Shown: in pieces, positions 7,092-15,990 of the stretch
Layout: every line of letters starts with the position of its first letter
Numbering within the stretch: the first letter of the stretch is position 1
Source: an uncultured Clostridia bacterium
GTDB lineage: Bacteria; Bacillota; Clostridia; TANB77; CAG-508
Length of the DNA stretch: 24,129 nucleotides
Direction of reading: 5' to 3'
Assembly: GCA_934140005.1 (NCBI GenBank)
Contig: CAKPBB010000024.1
Location: 1 to 24,129 of the forward strand
Translations under genes and position numbers: made by a program
Notes under the pieces: generated by a model
Seen by the model: the letters and a program-made list of their open reading frames with translations, nothing else
The model's database searches: none
What the model was told of the DNA's origin: nothing

Positions 7092-10000
7092 TTATTGTCT
7101 TTTAGCTTCTTCTAACTTCATTGAAAGTAATTTACTAATTCCTTTTTCTTCCATTGTAATACCATAAACTGTATCTGCTGCTTCCATTGTTCCTTTTCTA
7201 TGTGTAATTACTAAAAATTGTGTAGTTGAAACAAATTTTTTTAAATATTCAGCAAATCTATATACATTTACATCATCAAGAGCTGCTTCAATTTCATCTA
7301 ATACACAGAATGGTGCTGGATTTATTTTTAGAATTGCAAATAATAAAGCTATTGCTGTAAAAGCTTTTTCTCCACCTGATAAAAGCATCATATTTTGAAG
7401 TTTTTTTCCTGGTGGTTGAACAGCTATATCAATGCCACACTCTAAAATATTGTTTTCATCTGCTAGAATTAGTTCGGCTTTTCCTCCTCCAAATAATTCT
7501 TTAAATACTTCGCCAAAGTTTTTATTTATTACTTTAAATTGAGTAGCAAATTGTTCCTTCATTGTATTAGTCATTTCGTTAATAACTTTCTTCAATTTGT
7601 TGCTAGCTTCTTCTAAATCTAATCTTTGCTCACTCATGAAGTCATATCTTTCTTTTAGCTCTTTGTATTCATTGATAGAATCAATATTTACACTTCCTAA
7701 ATCTTTTATTTGTGAACGCAAATCATTTACTTTTCTTTGTACTTCTGTTGGATTATCAACTTTCTTAATATCTCCTGTATTATTTGGAGTAAGTTCATAT
7801 TCTTCCCACATTTTATTAACAACTTGATTTAATTCTAATTCTATTTTTGAATTTTTTACATCTATCTTTGAGATTTGATTTTTAATATCCTCGATTTTTG
7901 CAAGTTGCTCTTCAATTTCTTTTTCTAAAGAAACCATTTTCTCATTTTTAGCAGTTCTTTCTTTCTTCAAACTTTCAACTTCTTCTGAACTACTTGAAAC
8001 TTCTTTTTCTAATTCTGAAATTTGAGCATTTACACTAATTATTTTTTCCTCTAGTTCTTTATTTAATTGAATAATCTCATTTTTTAGCTTTTTCTTATTT
8101 TCGATGCTTGTATTATTATTTGTAATATCATTATTTATTCTTTCAACCATTTCATCTATTGATGTTTCACTTTCATCAAATGAAGAAACAGAAATTTTCA
8201 AATTTGTAATATCAAAATTCAAGTCATCTATGTATTTTTGATTATCTTTATTTGTATTAGTAAATTCTTCAATTATAATATTTAAGCTAGAATTTTCAGC
8301 TTCGATTTTTTCCATTTCTTCTTGTGTTGTTTTTTGTTTTTGAGCACAAGCTTCTTTTTCTTTTTCTAATTCAGCTAAATCTTCTTTTAATTTTTCCAGT
8401 TTTGCTTCTTGCTTTAATATCTCGAGCTTAATATTTTCTTGTTTTTGATTTTCAGTAGCATATACTATTTCAATTTCTTGTAATTTTTTTTGCTCTGATT
8501 CAAATTTCTCTAATACTTCACTTATTTCTAATTTATAATCTTCTTCTTCTTTTTGTATTTTTTCTATATTAGTTTTAATATCTTTTAATTCTTTTTCTAA
8601 AGCTTTTATTTCCTTTCCTCTTCCAAGTAAACTTACTGTTTTCTTTTGAACAGAACCACCTGAAATAGCTCCTGAAGGATTAATAACATCTCCCTCTAAA
8701 GTTACAATTTTAAAGCTATAATTATTTTTCTTGGCTAAAGAAACTGCACTATCAATATTCTCTACTATTACAGTTCTACCTAGTAGATTTTGTAATATTC
8801 CATCATATTTATTATTTACTTCAACTAAATCAGATGCAATTCCAATTACTCCATTTACACCATTTTTGTCAAGTTTTGAAAGTTTAGTTTCCTTTACAGA
8901 TGTTATTGGCAAGAACGATGCTCTACCAAGCTTATTTTCTCTTAAATAATTTACTAATTTTTTAGCTTCTTCTTCAGTATCTGTAACTATGTTTTGTATA
9001 CTTGCACCTAAAGCCATCTCTATTGCAGTTTCATATTTAGAATCAACTGAAATTAAATTTGCTAAAACTCCATTTACACCTTTTTTTAGATTTGGATTTT
9101 TTTCAATACCTTCTAAAAGTAATTTTACACTTCTTGTATAACCTTCTTTTTCTCTTTCAGTTTCTACTAAAAACTTATATCTTGATTCTTTCATTCTATA
9201 TTCATTTTGTAAATTATTTATTCTTGTTTCAAAAGAATTGATTTTTTCTGTAGACTCAATCTTTTTGCTATTCATTTCTTCTATACTTTTTACTACTTCA
9301 TTTCTATTTTTTTGTATTTCATAAAAAGTTTTTGCTATTTCTTCTTTTTGAGTACGTACTTTATCAAGTTCAGAAATTGTATCTTGTTTCTCTGATTTTA
9401 AAGTTTTTTCTCTTTTTTCAATATTGTCAAAATTTGCTTTTTCTGTGTTTATAATTCCTATTAAATCATATTTTTTGTCAATATTACTTTCTACAATATG
9501 TTTTTTTCCTTCTATCTCTAAAGCTTTTTCTGATAATGTTTTTGAGTATTTTTCTAGTTCTGCTTCTTTTTCTTTTAGCTCTCTATCAAATTTCTCTTTA
9601 TTATTTAATAAGTTTTCTTTTTTATCAATTTTGGATTGTTTTTCTTCTTCTAAATCTTTATTTTTTTGAATTAATTCTTCTATTTCTTTATCATACCTAA
9701 CATCATTTTCTTTGTTATTTGATATTCTTTCATTTGCAATTCCGATTTCACTATTAAGTTGTTCTTTTCTCTTTTCGCTCTCAAATCCTAAATTTTGAGC
9801 TTTTTCAATTTGCTCTAATAGTTCATCAATTTTTCTTTTTATTTCTTCTTTTTCTAATTGCAAATTATTATTTTTTTCTTCTTCTTTTACTTTTTGTGTT
9901 TCAAAAATATCTAAATTTTCTTTTAATTCTGCTATTTTATTTTTATAATCTTCTATATTGTATAAAAATAATCCAACTTCTATTCCTTTTAACTCTTCTC

Positions 10001-10655
10001 TTAAGTCTAAAAATTTTCTAGCTTTTTCTGATTGAGTTTTTAATGGGCCAATACTAGATTCGATTTCTGACACAATATCATTTATTCTTAAAAGATTAAC
10101 TTTAGTTTGTTCTAATTTTTTTTCTGATTCTTCTTTTCTAGTTCTATATTTTACAATACCAGCAGCTTCTTCGAAAATCTTTCTTCTATCTTCTGACTTA
10201 TTGCTAAGTATTTCATCTATTTTTCCCTGTCCAATTATTGAATATCCATCTTTTCCAATACCTGTATCCATAAATAACTCTAATATATCTTTTAATCTAC
10301 AAGGTGTTTTATTAATAAAGTATCCAGATTCACCACTTCTATATATTTTTCTAGTAACTGTTACTTCTGTATATTCAATAGGCAATTTTCCATCTGTATT
10401 ATCTATAACTAATGAACCTTCTGCAAAACCTAATGATTTTCTATTTTGAGTCCCAGCAAAAATAATGTCTTCAGATTTTGCACCTCTTAAAGACTTTATA
10501 CTTTGCTCTCCTAATATCCAGCGTATACAATCTGATATATTACTCTTTCCAGAGCCATTTGGACCTATTACTGTTGTAATTCCTGGCATAAATTCAAGTA
10601 CAGTTTTATCTGCAAATGATTTAAATCCATACATTTCTAATCGTTTTAAATACAT
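7092..10655 (-). CDS. smc: Chromosome segregation ATPase SMC
   Basis: The core subunit of the bacterial condensin (SMC-ScpA-ScpB), which loads at ParB-parS and extrudes loops to separate sister chromosomes. At 1187 residues it has the usual length. The N-terminal head carries Walker A GPNGSGKSN (31-39) and the Q-loop region. A long charged coiled coil follows, then a hinge around 510-680 including GAISGGS, and a second coiled coil. The C-terminal head has the ABC signature LSGGEKAFTA (1092-1101) and Walker B with catalytic Glu (FCVLDEIEA, Asp1120-Glu1121). The signature has Lys-Ala-Phe where Glu-Arg-Ala-Leu is more usual. GGAGG is seven bases before the ATG, and a promoter (TTGAAT-17-TATGAT) lies just upstream. 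scpB is about 3 kb away in another unit and scpA is not in the window. Confidence 0.97.
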   Translation of the reverse strand: MYLKRLEMYGFKSFADKTVLEFMPGITTVIGPNGSGKSNISDCIRWILGEQSIKSLRGAKSEDIIFAGTQNRKSLGFAEGSLVIDNTDGKLPIEYTEVTVTRKIYRSGESGYFINKTPCRLKDILELFMDTGIGKDGYSIIGQGKIDEILSNKSEDRRKIFEEAAGIVKYRTRKEESEKKLEQTKVNLLRINDIVSEIESSIGPLKTQSEKARKFLDLREELKGIEVGLFLYNIEDYKNKIAELKENLDIFETQKVKEEEKNNNLQLEKEEIKRKIDELLEQIEKAQNLGFESEKRKEQLNSEIGIANERISNNKENDVRYDKEIEELIQKNKDLEEEKQSKIDKKENLLNNKEKFDRELKEKEAELEKYSKTLSEKALEIEGKKHIVESNIDKKYDLIGIINTEKANFDNIEKREKTLKSEKQDTISELDKVRTQKEEIAKTFYEIQKNRNEVVKSIEEMNSKKIESTEKINSFETRINNLQNEYRMKESRYKFLVETEREKEGYTRSVKLLLEGIEKNPNLKKGVNGVLANLISVDSKYETAIEMALGASIQNIVTDTEEEAKKLVNYLRENKLGRASFLPITSVKETKLSKLDKNGVNGVIGIASDLVEVNNKYDGILQNLLGRTVIVENIDSAVSLAKKNNYSFKIVTLEGDVINPSGAISGGSVQKKTVSLLGRGKEIKALEKELKDIKTNIEKIQKEEEDYKLEISEVLEKFESEQKKLQEIEIVYATENQKQENIKLEILKQEAKLEKLKEDLAELEKEKEACAQKQKTTQEEMEKIEAENSSLNIIIEEFTNTNKDNQKYIDDLNFDITNLKISVSSFDESETSIDEMVERINNDITNNNTSIENKKKLKNEIIQLNKELEEKIISVNAQISELEKEVSSSSEEVESLKKERTAKNEKMVSLEKEIEEQLAKIEDIKNQISKIDVKNSKIELELNQVVNKMWEEYELTPNNTGDIKKVDNPTEVQRKVNDLRSQIKDLGSVNIDSINEYKELKERYDFMSEQRLDLEEASNKLKKVINEMTNTMKEQFATQFKVINKNFGEVFKELFGGGKAELILADENNILECGIDIAVQPPGKKLQNMMLLSGGEKAFTAIALLFAILKINPAPFCVLDEIEAALDDVNVYRFAEYLKKFVSTTQFLVITHRKGTMEAADTVYGITMEEKGISKLLSMKLEEAKRQ

Positions 10656-10681
10656 TTTATTTCCTCCAAAATACTGTTAGT

Positions 10682-10710
10682 ATCATATATTATTTTTCTA
10701 AATTATTCAA
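10682..10710 (-). promoter_or_regulatory. Sigma-A promoter of smc
   Basis: On the minus strand TTGAAT (10710-10705), a 17-base spacer and TATGAT (10687-10682) place the start near 10675, about 20 bases before the ATG. Confidence 0.6.
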
Positions 10711-10749
10711 TAAAATTCGAGGATTTTTTTGGAATTTTGTTAATAGTTA

Positions 10750-10778
10750 TTGACCATTTTTCAGTTAAGATATAAAAT
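10750..10778 (+). promoter_or_regulatory. Sigma-A promoter of the HD-GYP gene
   Basis: TTGACC (10750-10755), a 17-base spacer and TAAAAT (10773-10778) predict a start near 10785, leaving about 25 bases before the ATG at 10810. It is divergent from the smc promoter, with 39 bases between the two -35 boxes. Confidence 0.65.
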
Positions 10779-10809
10779 TAAAATATATAGTCAAACCAAG
10801 GAGAAAATT

Positions 10810-11754
10810 ATGAAGGAAGAATTTGATTTTTTTAGTAAAACTTCTTTGAAATCATATAATTTAGATGATAGAATTCGTTATCAATTAAAGATGTTAGATA
10901 GCTTAGATGCTTTTACAAGACGTCATTCTGAAAACGTCGCAAGTATTACTTGCCGTTTATGTGAATATTTAAAGCTAAGCCAAGGTTTTACAATTTATTG
11001 TACAACTTGCGCTTATTTGCACGATATTGGAAAAATGTTTATTCCACCATCAATTTTGCAAAAACCCTCTCGTTTAACAGACGAAGAATATGAAGTAATG
11101 AAAACTCATACAACAATTGGTTATAAAATGTGTATGAATGATCCTAAGCTTAGACCTTATGCTGCTGGGCCTTTATATCATCATGAAGCTTTAAATGGAA
11201 CTGGTTATCCTAATGGATTAACAGCTAGCCAAATTCCTTATGAAGCACAAATCATTAGAGTTGCTGACGAATATGAAGCAATAAGTGCTAAAAGACAGTA
11301 TAAAACTCATATTGGCATAATTGAAACATTAAATATTTTAATAGACGATACAAAACCAAATCCTATTAAAAATATTACTGATGGTCTAAAATTTATCGCT
11401 ACTGATGCTCGTTTAGGAAAAATAGACAGAAAAATTGTAAAAGCACTTTTCAAAGTTTGTATAGATGATACAGAATATGAAATTGCTTCTCGTTCAGATT
11501 ATTTAGATTATTTAAAAGATGAAATCAAACGTTTAGAAGAAGCAAATAGATACTATCAAAAAATGATTGTTGCACCTAATGATACAAAAAAAGAATATTT
11601 TAAACAAGGTGTTGAAATGTTTTTAAAGAGAGATGAAACTGTTGATAGAGTTCCTATAATTCTTGAAGAATTAAAACAATCTTATACAGTTCGTAAAGCT
11701 CATATAGATAAGCTTTATAATGAAGTTAAACAAATTAAAAAATTAGTAGTTTAA
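10810..11754 (+). CDS. HD-GYP domain protein, probable c-di-GMP phosphodiesterase
   Basis: A 314-residue cytosolic protein without signal peptide or membrane helix. AAGGAG six bases before the ATG at 10810 sets the start; an upstream TTG overlaps the promoter. Residues about 30-215 form an HD-GYP domain: RRHSENVA (37-44), the HD pair in HDIGK (71-75), His100 in MKTHTTIG, and the diagnostic HHEALNGTGYPNGL (124-137) followed by IPYEAQIIRVADEYEAI. All expected metal-ligand positions seem filled. Related proteins hydrolyse cyclic di-GMP, though some act on other cyclic nucleotides or are degenerate regulators. There is no attached receiver or GGDEF domain; the C-terminal 100 residues are helical and charged and have no domain that I recognise. 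It is a single-gene unit, divergent from smc and convergent with proS. Confidence 0.85.
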   Translation: MKEEFDFFSKTSLKSYNLDDRIRYQLKMLDSLDAFTRRHSENVASITCRLCEYLKLSQGFTIYCTTCAYLHDIGKMFIPPSILQKPSRLTDEEYEVMKTHTTIGYKMCMNDPKLRPYAAGPLYHHEALNGTGYPNGLTASQIPYEAQIIRVADEYEAISAKRQYKTHIGIIETLNILIDDTKPNPIKNITDGLKFIATDARLGKIDRKIVKALFKVCIDDTEYEIASRSDYLDYLKDEIKRLEEANRYYQKMIVAPNDTKKEYFKQGVEMFLKRDETVDRVPIILEELKQSYTVRKAHIDKLYNEVKQIKKLVV

Positions 11755-11789
11755 AAAAAGTGAAGAGTATTAAAGCTCTTCACTTTTTT
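11755..11789. terminator. Bidirectional terminator between the HD-GYP gene and proS
   Basis: GTGAAGAG pairs with CTCTTCAC (8 bp, loop of eight bases), flanked by a run of A on the left and a run of T on the right, so each strand ends in a U tract. It begins directly after the HD-GYP stop codon and serves the convergent proS operon as a second stop. Confidence 0.8.
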
Positions 11790-11797
11790 AATGACAA

Positions 11798-11823
11798 TTC
11801 ACATATAATTTCTTATATGTGAA
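11798..11823. repeat. Perfect 11-bp hairpin in the 3' region of proS
   Basis: TTCACATATAA (11798-11808), loop TTTC, TTATATGTGAA (11813-11823). No T run follows on either strand. It may be part of the proS 3' end before the bidirectional terminator. Confidence 0.5.
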
Positions 11824-11865
11824 CTCTATAATTATTAAAGCATATAAATAACTACTTTATTATTT

Positions 11866-13326
11866 CTAATATTGTCTTCCCCATACTATCATTGTTGTAG
11901 CTTTTTTTCCACAAACTGGGCACACATCTGCGATATGTTCTTGTTCAAATGGTATACATCTTGAATGTGCTCCTGTAACTTCTTTTACTTTATCTTCACA
12001 AGCAACATCACCACACCACATTGTCTTTACATATCCTTGATTTTCATTTAGATTTTTCAATATTTCATCTAGTGTATAAGCTACTGTTGTTTTTTCTTTT
12101 CTTCTCTCTAAACAAGTATTATACATATTTTTTTGAATGTCTTCTAATAGTTCGTTCAATCTATTTTCCAAATTTGAAAGTTCTACTGTTTCTTTTTCTA
12201 AAGTATCTCTTCTAACTAAAACAGCAACACCATTTTCTATATCTCTTGGTCCTATTTCAATTCTTACTGGTACACCTCTCATTTCCCAGTCATTAAATTT
12301 GAATCCAGGTGTGTAATTATCTCTTAAATCTAATTCCATTCTGAATTTCTTCTTTAATGAATCAAAAAGTTCTTGTGCTTTTTCTTTTACACCTGCTTTT
12401 TGCATTGCAACTGGTACAATTACACATTGAATTGGTGCAACTTTTGGTGGTAATTTTAACCCTCTATTATCTCCATGTGCCATTATAATTGCACCTAATA
12501 ATCTTGTACTAGTTCCCCAAGATGTTTGATATGCGTATTCTTCTTTTCCTTCTCTATTTTGGAATTTAACATCAAATGGTTTTGTAAAGTTTTGTCCAAA
12601 ATAATGTGATGTTCCTGATTGTAATGCTCTTCCATCATGCATTAAACATTCTACTGTGTATGTTGCCTCTGCACCTGCAAATTGCTCTTTAAAAGTTTTT
12701 CTGCCTTTTAATACTGGAATTGCAAGTAAATTTTCTATTGTTTCTGCATATACATCTAACATTTTTAAAGTTAATTCTTTAGCTTCTTCAGCTGTTTCAT
12801 GAATTGTATGTCCTTCTTGCCATAAAAATTCTCTTGAACGTAAAAATGGTCTTGTTTCTTTTTCCCATCTTAATACATTGCACCATTGATTATATACCAT
12901 TGGTAAATCTCTCCAAGATGTTAACCATTTTGAATATAAATTTGAAAACATTGTTTCAGATGTTGGTCTTATACAATATTTTTCATCTAATTTTTGTCCT
13001 CCAGCTTCTGTAACCCAAGCAACTTCTGGGGCAAATCCTTCGACATGATCTTTCTCCTTTTGAAGTAAACTTTCAGGAATTAAAACTGGAAAATATACAT
13101 TTTTTACTCCATTTTCTTTGAATTTTTCATCCATGTATTTTTGAATATTTTCCCAAATTGCATATCCATAAGGACGAATTGCAATACATCCCTTTGTATC
13201 TGTATAGTCAGCAAGTTCAGCCTTTTTTACAACATCTGTATACCATTGTGCAAAATCTTCTTCTATATTAGTAATTTCTTTTACAAATTCTTCTTTTCCC
13301 ATATTCTTATTTGTATGAAAAATCAT
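11866..13326 (-). CDS. proS: Prolyl-tRNA synthetase, archaeal/eukaryotic type
   Basis: Charges tRNA-Pro with proline. The 486-residue protein has the class II core without the bacterial editing insertion: an RPTSETMF stretch (about 121-128), motif 2 ending in RPFLRSREFLWQEGHT (about 159-174), a motif 3-like region near SWGTSTRLLG, and an anticodon-binding domain. The C-terminal extension has zinc-binding-like cysteines (WCGDVAC, SRC, CPVCG) and ends in VWGRQY, typical of the type 3 ProRS found in Clostridia, Mollicutes, archaea and eukaryotes. The start at 13326 has AAGGAG only three bases upstream, unusually close. The internal ATG at 13302 (MGKEEF) matches the usual N-terminus of the family but has no SD. 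The gene follows scpB by 12 bases, so the two are co-transcribed. No T-box leader is present. Confidence 0.95.
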   Translation of the reverse strand: MIFHTNKNMGKEEFVKEITNIEEDFAQWYTDVVKKAELADYTDTKGCIAIRPYGYAIWENIQKYMDEKFKENGVKNVYFPVLIPESLLQKEKDHVEGFAPEVAWVTEAGGQKLDEKYCIRPTSETMFSNLYSKWLTSWRDLPMVYNQWCNVLRWEKETRPFLRSREFLWQEGHTIHETAEEAKELTLKMLDVYAETIENLLAIPVLKGRKTFKEQFAGAEATYTVECLMHDGRALQSGTSHYFGQNFTKPFDVKFQNREGKEEYAYQTSWGTSTRLLGAIIMAHGDNRGLKLPPKVAPIQCVIVPVAMQKAGVKEKAQELFDSLKKKFRMELDLRDNYTPGFKFNDWEMRGVPVRIEIGPRDIENGVAVLVRRDTLEKETVELSNLENRLNELLEDIQKNMYNTCLERRKEKTTVAYTLDEILKNLNENQGYVKTMWCGDVACEDKVKEVTGAHSRCIPFEQEHIADVCPVCGKKATTMIVWGRQY

Positions 13327-13338
13327 ACGCTCCTTCTT

Positions 13339-14070
13339 TTATTTATTATCTTCTTCAGATTTTTTGTCCAACTCTTTGATAGTTTCATCTGTAAGATTTT
13401 GGTCCAAATCTACATTAGTGATTTCTTCTTCAATCTTATCAGTTGAAACATCACTTTCTTTTTCTTCTTTTGAACCTTCTACAACACTACTATCCTCCCT
13501 TGCGGGCATAGGAGCCTCTAATACTTCTTCAATTACAATTTGTTCGTTTTCATCTAATTTATATCTTGGAAGCTCTGGCAATTCATCTAAACTTGAAATA
13601 CCAAACATTTTCATAAATTGATTTGTAACCTTGTACATAGTTGGTCTACCTGGTGCATCAAGTCTTCCAGCTTCTTCAATTAGTCCAAACTCTAATAGTT
13701 TATAAATAGTTCCATCTGAACCAACACCACGAATTGCTTCTATTTGTGCTCTTGTTATTTTAGGATTATAAGCAATAATAGATAAAGTTTCTAATGCAGC
13801 ATTTGAAATTGTAGGTTTAGTTCTATTATCAAATAATGGATATATGTAATCATACAATTCTTTTTTTGTACATAATTGATAGCTATCATTTACTTTAATA
13901 AGCTCAATTCCGCTATCCTCTGATTCATATTTTAGTTTCATATTTTGCATTATTTTTTCAATATCTTCTGAACCTAATTCTAAAATATTCATTATATCTT
14001 TAATGCTTACTTCTTTACCACTTGAAAAAAGCATTGCTTCTATTATAGCTTGTTCTTTTTTTAGCTCCAT
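13339..14070 (-). CDS. scpB: Segregation and condensation protein ScpB
   Basis: ScpB binds the kleisin ScpA as a dimer and is part of the SMC condensin. Residues 1 to about 165 have the two winged-helix domains of the family, with characteristic stretches TISNAALETLSIIAYNPKIT and the GVGSDGTIYKLLEFGLIEE region, then GRLDAPGRPTMYKVT. The last 70 or so residues form an acidic, low-complexity tail rich in Glu, Asp, Ser and Lys that is longer than I would expect. AGGAGG lies five bases before the ATG. It is the first gene of a two-gene operon with proS. scpA, often directly upstream, is absent here; upstream is instead a divergent small gene sharing a palindromic promoter region. Confidence 0.93.
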   Translation of the reverse strand: MELKKEQAIIEAMLFSSGKEVSIKDIMNILELGSEDIEKIMQNMKLKYESEDSGIELIKVNDSYQLCTKKELYDYIYPLFDNRTKPTISNAALETLSIIAYNPKITRAQIEAIRGVGSDGTIYKLLEFGLIEEAGRLDAPGRPTMYKVTNQFMKMFGISSLDELPELPRYKLDENEQIVIEEVLEAPMPAREDSSVVEGSKEEKESDVSTDKIEEEITNVDLDQNLTDETIKELDKKSEEDNK

Positions 14071-14096
14071 AGCTTCCTCCTAAATTTATACTATAT

Positions 14097-14125
14097 ATTA
14101 TTACACGACTTTTAAAAAGTGTCAA
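14097..14125 (-). promoter_or_regulatory. Sigma-A promoter of scpB-proS
   Basis: On the minus strand a perfect TTGACA (14125-14120), a 17-base spacer and AATAAT (14102-14097) precede the scpB SD and start. The -35 is one arm of the palindrome at 14115-14145. Confidence 0.65.
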
Positions 14126-14145
14126 GAATGAAAATTGACACTTTT
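14115..14145. repeat. 11-bp palindrome made of two divergent -35 boxes
   Basis: AAAAGTGTCAA (14115-14125), nine bases, then TTGACACTTTT (14135-14145), an exact inverted repeat. Each arm holds a perfect TTGACA facing outward, one for scpB and one for the small gene at 14194. It could be a shared operator or simply back-to-back promoters; it lies far from any 3' end, so it is not a terminator. Confidence 0.7.
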
Positions 14146-14164
14146 ATTGATTCTATGCTATAAT
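14135..14164 (+). promoter_or_regulatory. Consensus sigma-A promoter of the 57-residue gene
   Basis: TTGACA (14135-14140), an 18-base spacer and TATAAT (14159-14164), both hexamers perfect. The predicted start near 14171 leaves a leader of about 23 bases with a strong SD. This is among the best promoters in the window. Confidence 0.75.
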
Positions 14165-14193
14165 AAAGTTGAAAATTTTTTAGAGGTGATACC

Positions 14194-14367
14194 ATGGATA
14201 AAGAAAATAAAAATGAGTCAGAAGAAATTGAAGTTGTAATGGGTGACGATTCAGAACTAATCATTTCTGAAGTTGGAGATTGCATGACAGATTTAAGACC
14301 AAAAACAGAAAAAAAGAAAAACGTTGTTATCCCTGTTGCAACAAAGAAAAAAGAAGAAAACAAATAA
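14194..14367 (+). CDS. Small acidic/basic protein of 57 residues, unknown function
   Basis: An ATG at 14194 is preceded by AGAGGTGAT (14182-14190), an extended match to the 16S rRNA 3' end, and by a consensus promoter; a hairpin follows the stop codon. This full set of signals makes it a real gene despite its size. The protein starts MDKENKNESEEIEVVMGDDS, has an acidic first half with ELIISEVGDCMTDLRP, and a basic end (KTEKKKNVVIPVATKKKEENK without its first residues). There is no signal peptide or membrane helix and one Cys near residue 30. I do not recognise the family. It is divergent from scpB and may share its control. Confidence 0.75.
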   Translation: MDKENKNESEEIEVVMGDDSELIISEVGDCMTDLRPKTEKKKNVVIPVATKKKEENK

Positions 14368-14374
14368 TTTAATT

Positions 14375-14407
14375 TGTAAAAAGAAGATTTTATAGTCTTC
14401 TTTTACA
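14375..14407 (+). terminator. Hairpin after the 57-residue gene
   Basis: TGTAAAA-A-GAAGA pairs with TCTTCTTTTACA with one bulged A, a few bases after the stop codon. The arms are A-rich and T-rich. It is probably the first of two stacked 3' hairpins. Confidence 0.5.
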
Positions 14408-14414
14408 CTATACT

Positions 14415-14460
14415 AAAAGTCTAGTAAAATGAACTTTAACTGTTCAACTACTAGACTTTT
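14415..14460 (+). terminator. Second hairpin after the 57-residue gene
   Basis: AAAAGTCTAGTA (14415-14426) pairs exactly with TACTAGACTTTT (14449-14460), with an inner GAAC/GTTC pair. It is followed by AATAATTTTATTTTTT on the plus strand. The remaining sequence up to asnS (14568) is AT-rich with nothing I can name. Confidence 0.5.
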
Positions 14461-14568
14461 AATAATTTTATTTTTTAACTAAAATAAATTCTATAAAACC
14501 ATTACTATATTTATCTTAGTTTCATATCAAATTTATACAAATCACAAACTTATAAATAAATTTTAATT

Positions 14569-15960
14569 CTAAAATTCGCAATTCTTTGGAGTTCTTGGGA
14601 ATGGTATAACATCACGAATATTTCCCATACCTGTTACATACATAATTAGTCTTTCAAATCCTAATCCAAATCCTGCATGTGGTGTTGAACCATATTTTCT
14701 TAAATCTAAATACCACCAATAGTCTTTTTCATCTAATCCGAATTTTTTCATTTTTTCGCTTAGAATTTCATAGTTATCTTCCCTTTGGCTACCACCAATA
14801 ATTTCTCCAATACCTGGTGCTAATAAATCTGCTGCTGCTACTGTCTTTCCATCTGGATTTTGTTTCATATAGAAAGCTTTTATTTCTGTTGGATAATCAG
14901 TAACAAATACTGGTTTTCCAAAAACTTTTTCACTTAAAAATCTTTCATGTTCAGTTTGTAAGTCAACTCCCCAAGAAACAGGATATTCGAATTCACTATT
15001 ATGTTTCTCTAACTCTTTTACAGCATCAGTATATGATATTCTGCCAAAATCTGAATTTACTACATTATTTAAACGCTCCAAAACAGTTTTGTCTACAAAA
15101 TTGTTAAAAAATTCCATTTCTTCCGGACAATGATCTAATACATATTTTATAACATATTTTAACATTTCTTCTGCTAAATCCATATCATCTTTTAAATCTG
15201 CAAAACAGATTTCTGGTTCAATCATCCAAAATTCTGCAGCATGTTTTACTGTATTTGAATTTTCAGCACGGAATGTTGGTCCAAATGTATAAACATTTCT
15301 AAATGCAGATGCATAAGTTTCAGCATTTAATTGACCACTAACAGTTAAATGTGCTGGTTTTGCAAAAAAATCTTTTGAAAAATCAACTTTTCCATCTTCT
15401 GTCTTTGGGACATTTGCCAAATCAAATGTATTTAAATTAAACATTTCTCCTGCACCTTCACAGTCACTACCTGTTATAAGTGGAGTGTGTACATATACAA
15501 AATCTTTTTCTTGGAAAAATTTGTGTATTGCATAAGATAAAACTGAACGAACTCTAAATACAGCACTAAATGTATTTGTTCTTGGTCTTAAATGTGCAAC
15601 TGTCCTTAAGTATTCAACTGTATGTCTCTTCTTTTGAAGAGGATAATCTGAGCTTGATAAATTTACAATTTCTAAATTTGTTGCTTTTAATTCAAAAGGT
15701 TGTTTAGCATTTTCTGTTTTTGTAAATATTCCTTTAACAATAATTGATGAACTAATTGTTAATTTACATATTTCTGAAAAATTCTCCAAAGTATTATCAA
15801 ACACAATTTGTAAATTTTTGAAAAAAGTACCATCATTTAGTTCTATAAAGCCAAATGTTTTTGAATCTCTTACTGTTCTTACCCAACCAGATACTTGTAT
15901 TTCTTTTGTGTAATACTTTTCGGAATTTTTGAATAATTCTCTTACTACAATATTCTCCAT
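14569..15960 (-). CDS. asnS: Asparaginyl-tRNA synthetase
   Basis: Charges tRNA-Asn with asparagine. The 463-residue protein starts with an OB-fold anticodon-binding domain (about 15-110; IQVSGWVRTVRDSKTFGFIE), followed by the class IIb core. Motif 2 is TFRAENSNTVKHAAEFWMIE (about 226-246) and motif 3 is GFGLGFERLIMYVTG near the end, closing in RDVIPFPRTPKNCEF. The HAAEFWMIEPE stretch favours asparagine over aspartate specificity. GGAGG is eight bases before the ATG. A TTGAAA-17-TATAAT promoter gives a leader of about 25 bases, too short for a T-box riboswitch. It is a single-gene unit, divergent from tRNA-Met. Confidence 0.96.
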   Translation of the reverse strand: MENIVVRELFKNSEKYYTKEIQVSGWVRTVRDSKTFGFIELNDGTFFKNLQIVFDNTLENFSEICKLTISSSIIVKGIFTKTENAKQPFELKATNLEIVNLSSSDYPLQKKRHTVEYLRTVAHLRPRTNTFSAVFRVRSVLSYAIHKFFQEKDFVYVHTPLITGSDCEGAGEMFNLNTFDLANVPKTEDGKVDFSKDFFAKPAHLTVSGQLNAETYASAFRNVYTFGPTFRAENSNTVKHAAEFWMIEPEICFADLKDDMDLAEEMLKYVIKYVLDHCPEEMEFFNNFVDKTVLERLNNVVNSDFGRISYTDAVKELEKHNSEFEYPVSWGVDLQTEHERFLSEKVFGKPVFVTDYPTEIKAFYMKQNPDGKTVAAADLLAPGIGEIIGGSQREDNYEILSEKMKKFGLDEKDYWWYLDLRKYGSTPHAGFGLGFERLIMYVTGMGNIRDVIPFPRTPKNCEF

Positions 15961-15990
15961 AATGATATCCTCCCATATTATGATTTTACT

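Noticed and set aside
9059..9669. Several plus-strand frames over smc
   Set aside because: They are antisense to the Lys/Glu-rich coiled coil, consist of Phe, Leu and Ser runs and lack SD sites.
13327..13338. Separate promoter or T-box for proS
   Set aside because: Only 12 bases lie between the scpB stop and the proS start, so proS must be transcribed with scpB.
14112..14363. Hydrophobic frame on the minus strand
   Set aside because: It is antisense to the 57-residue gene, has no SD, and runs through both promoters; its Phe/Ser-rich composition comes from A-rich codons on the other strand.
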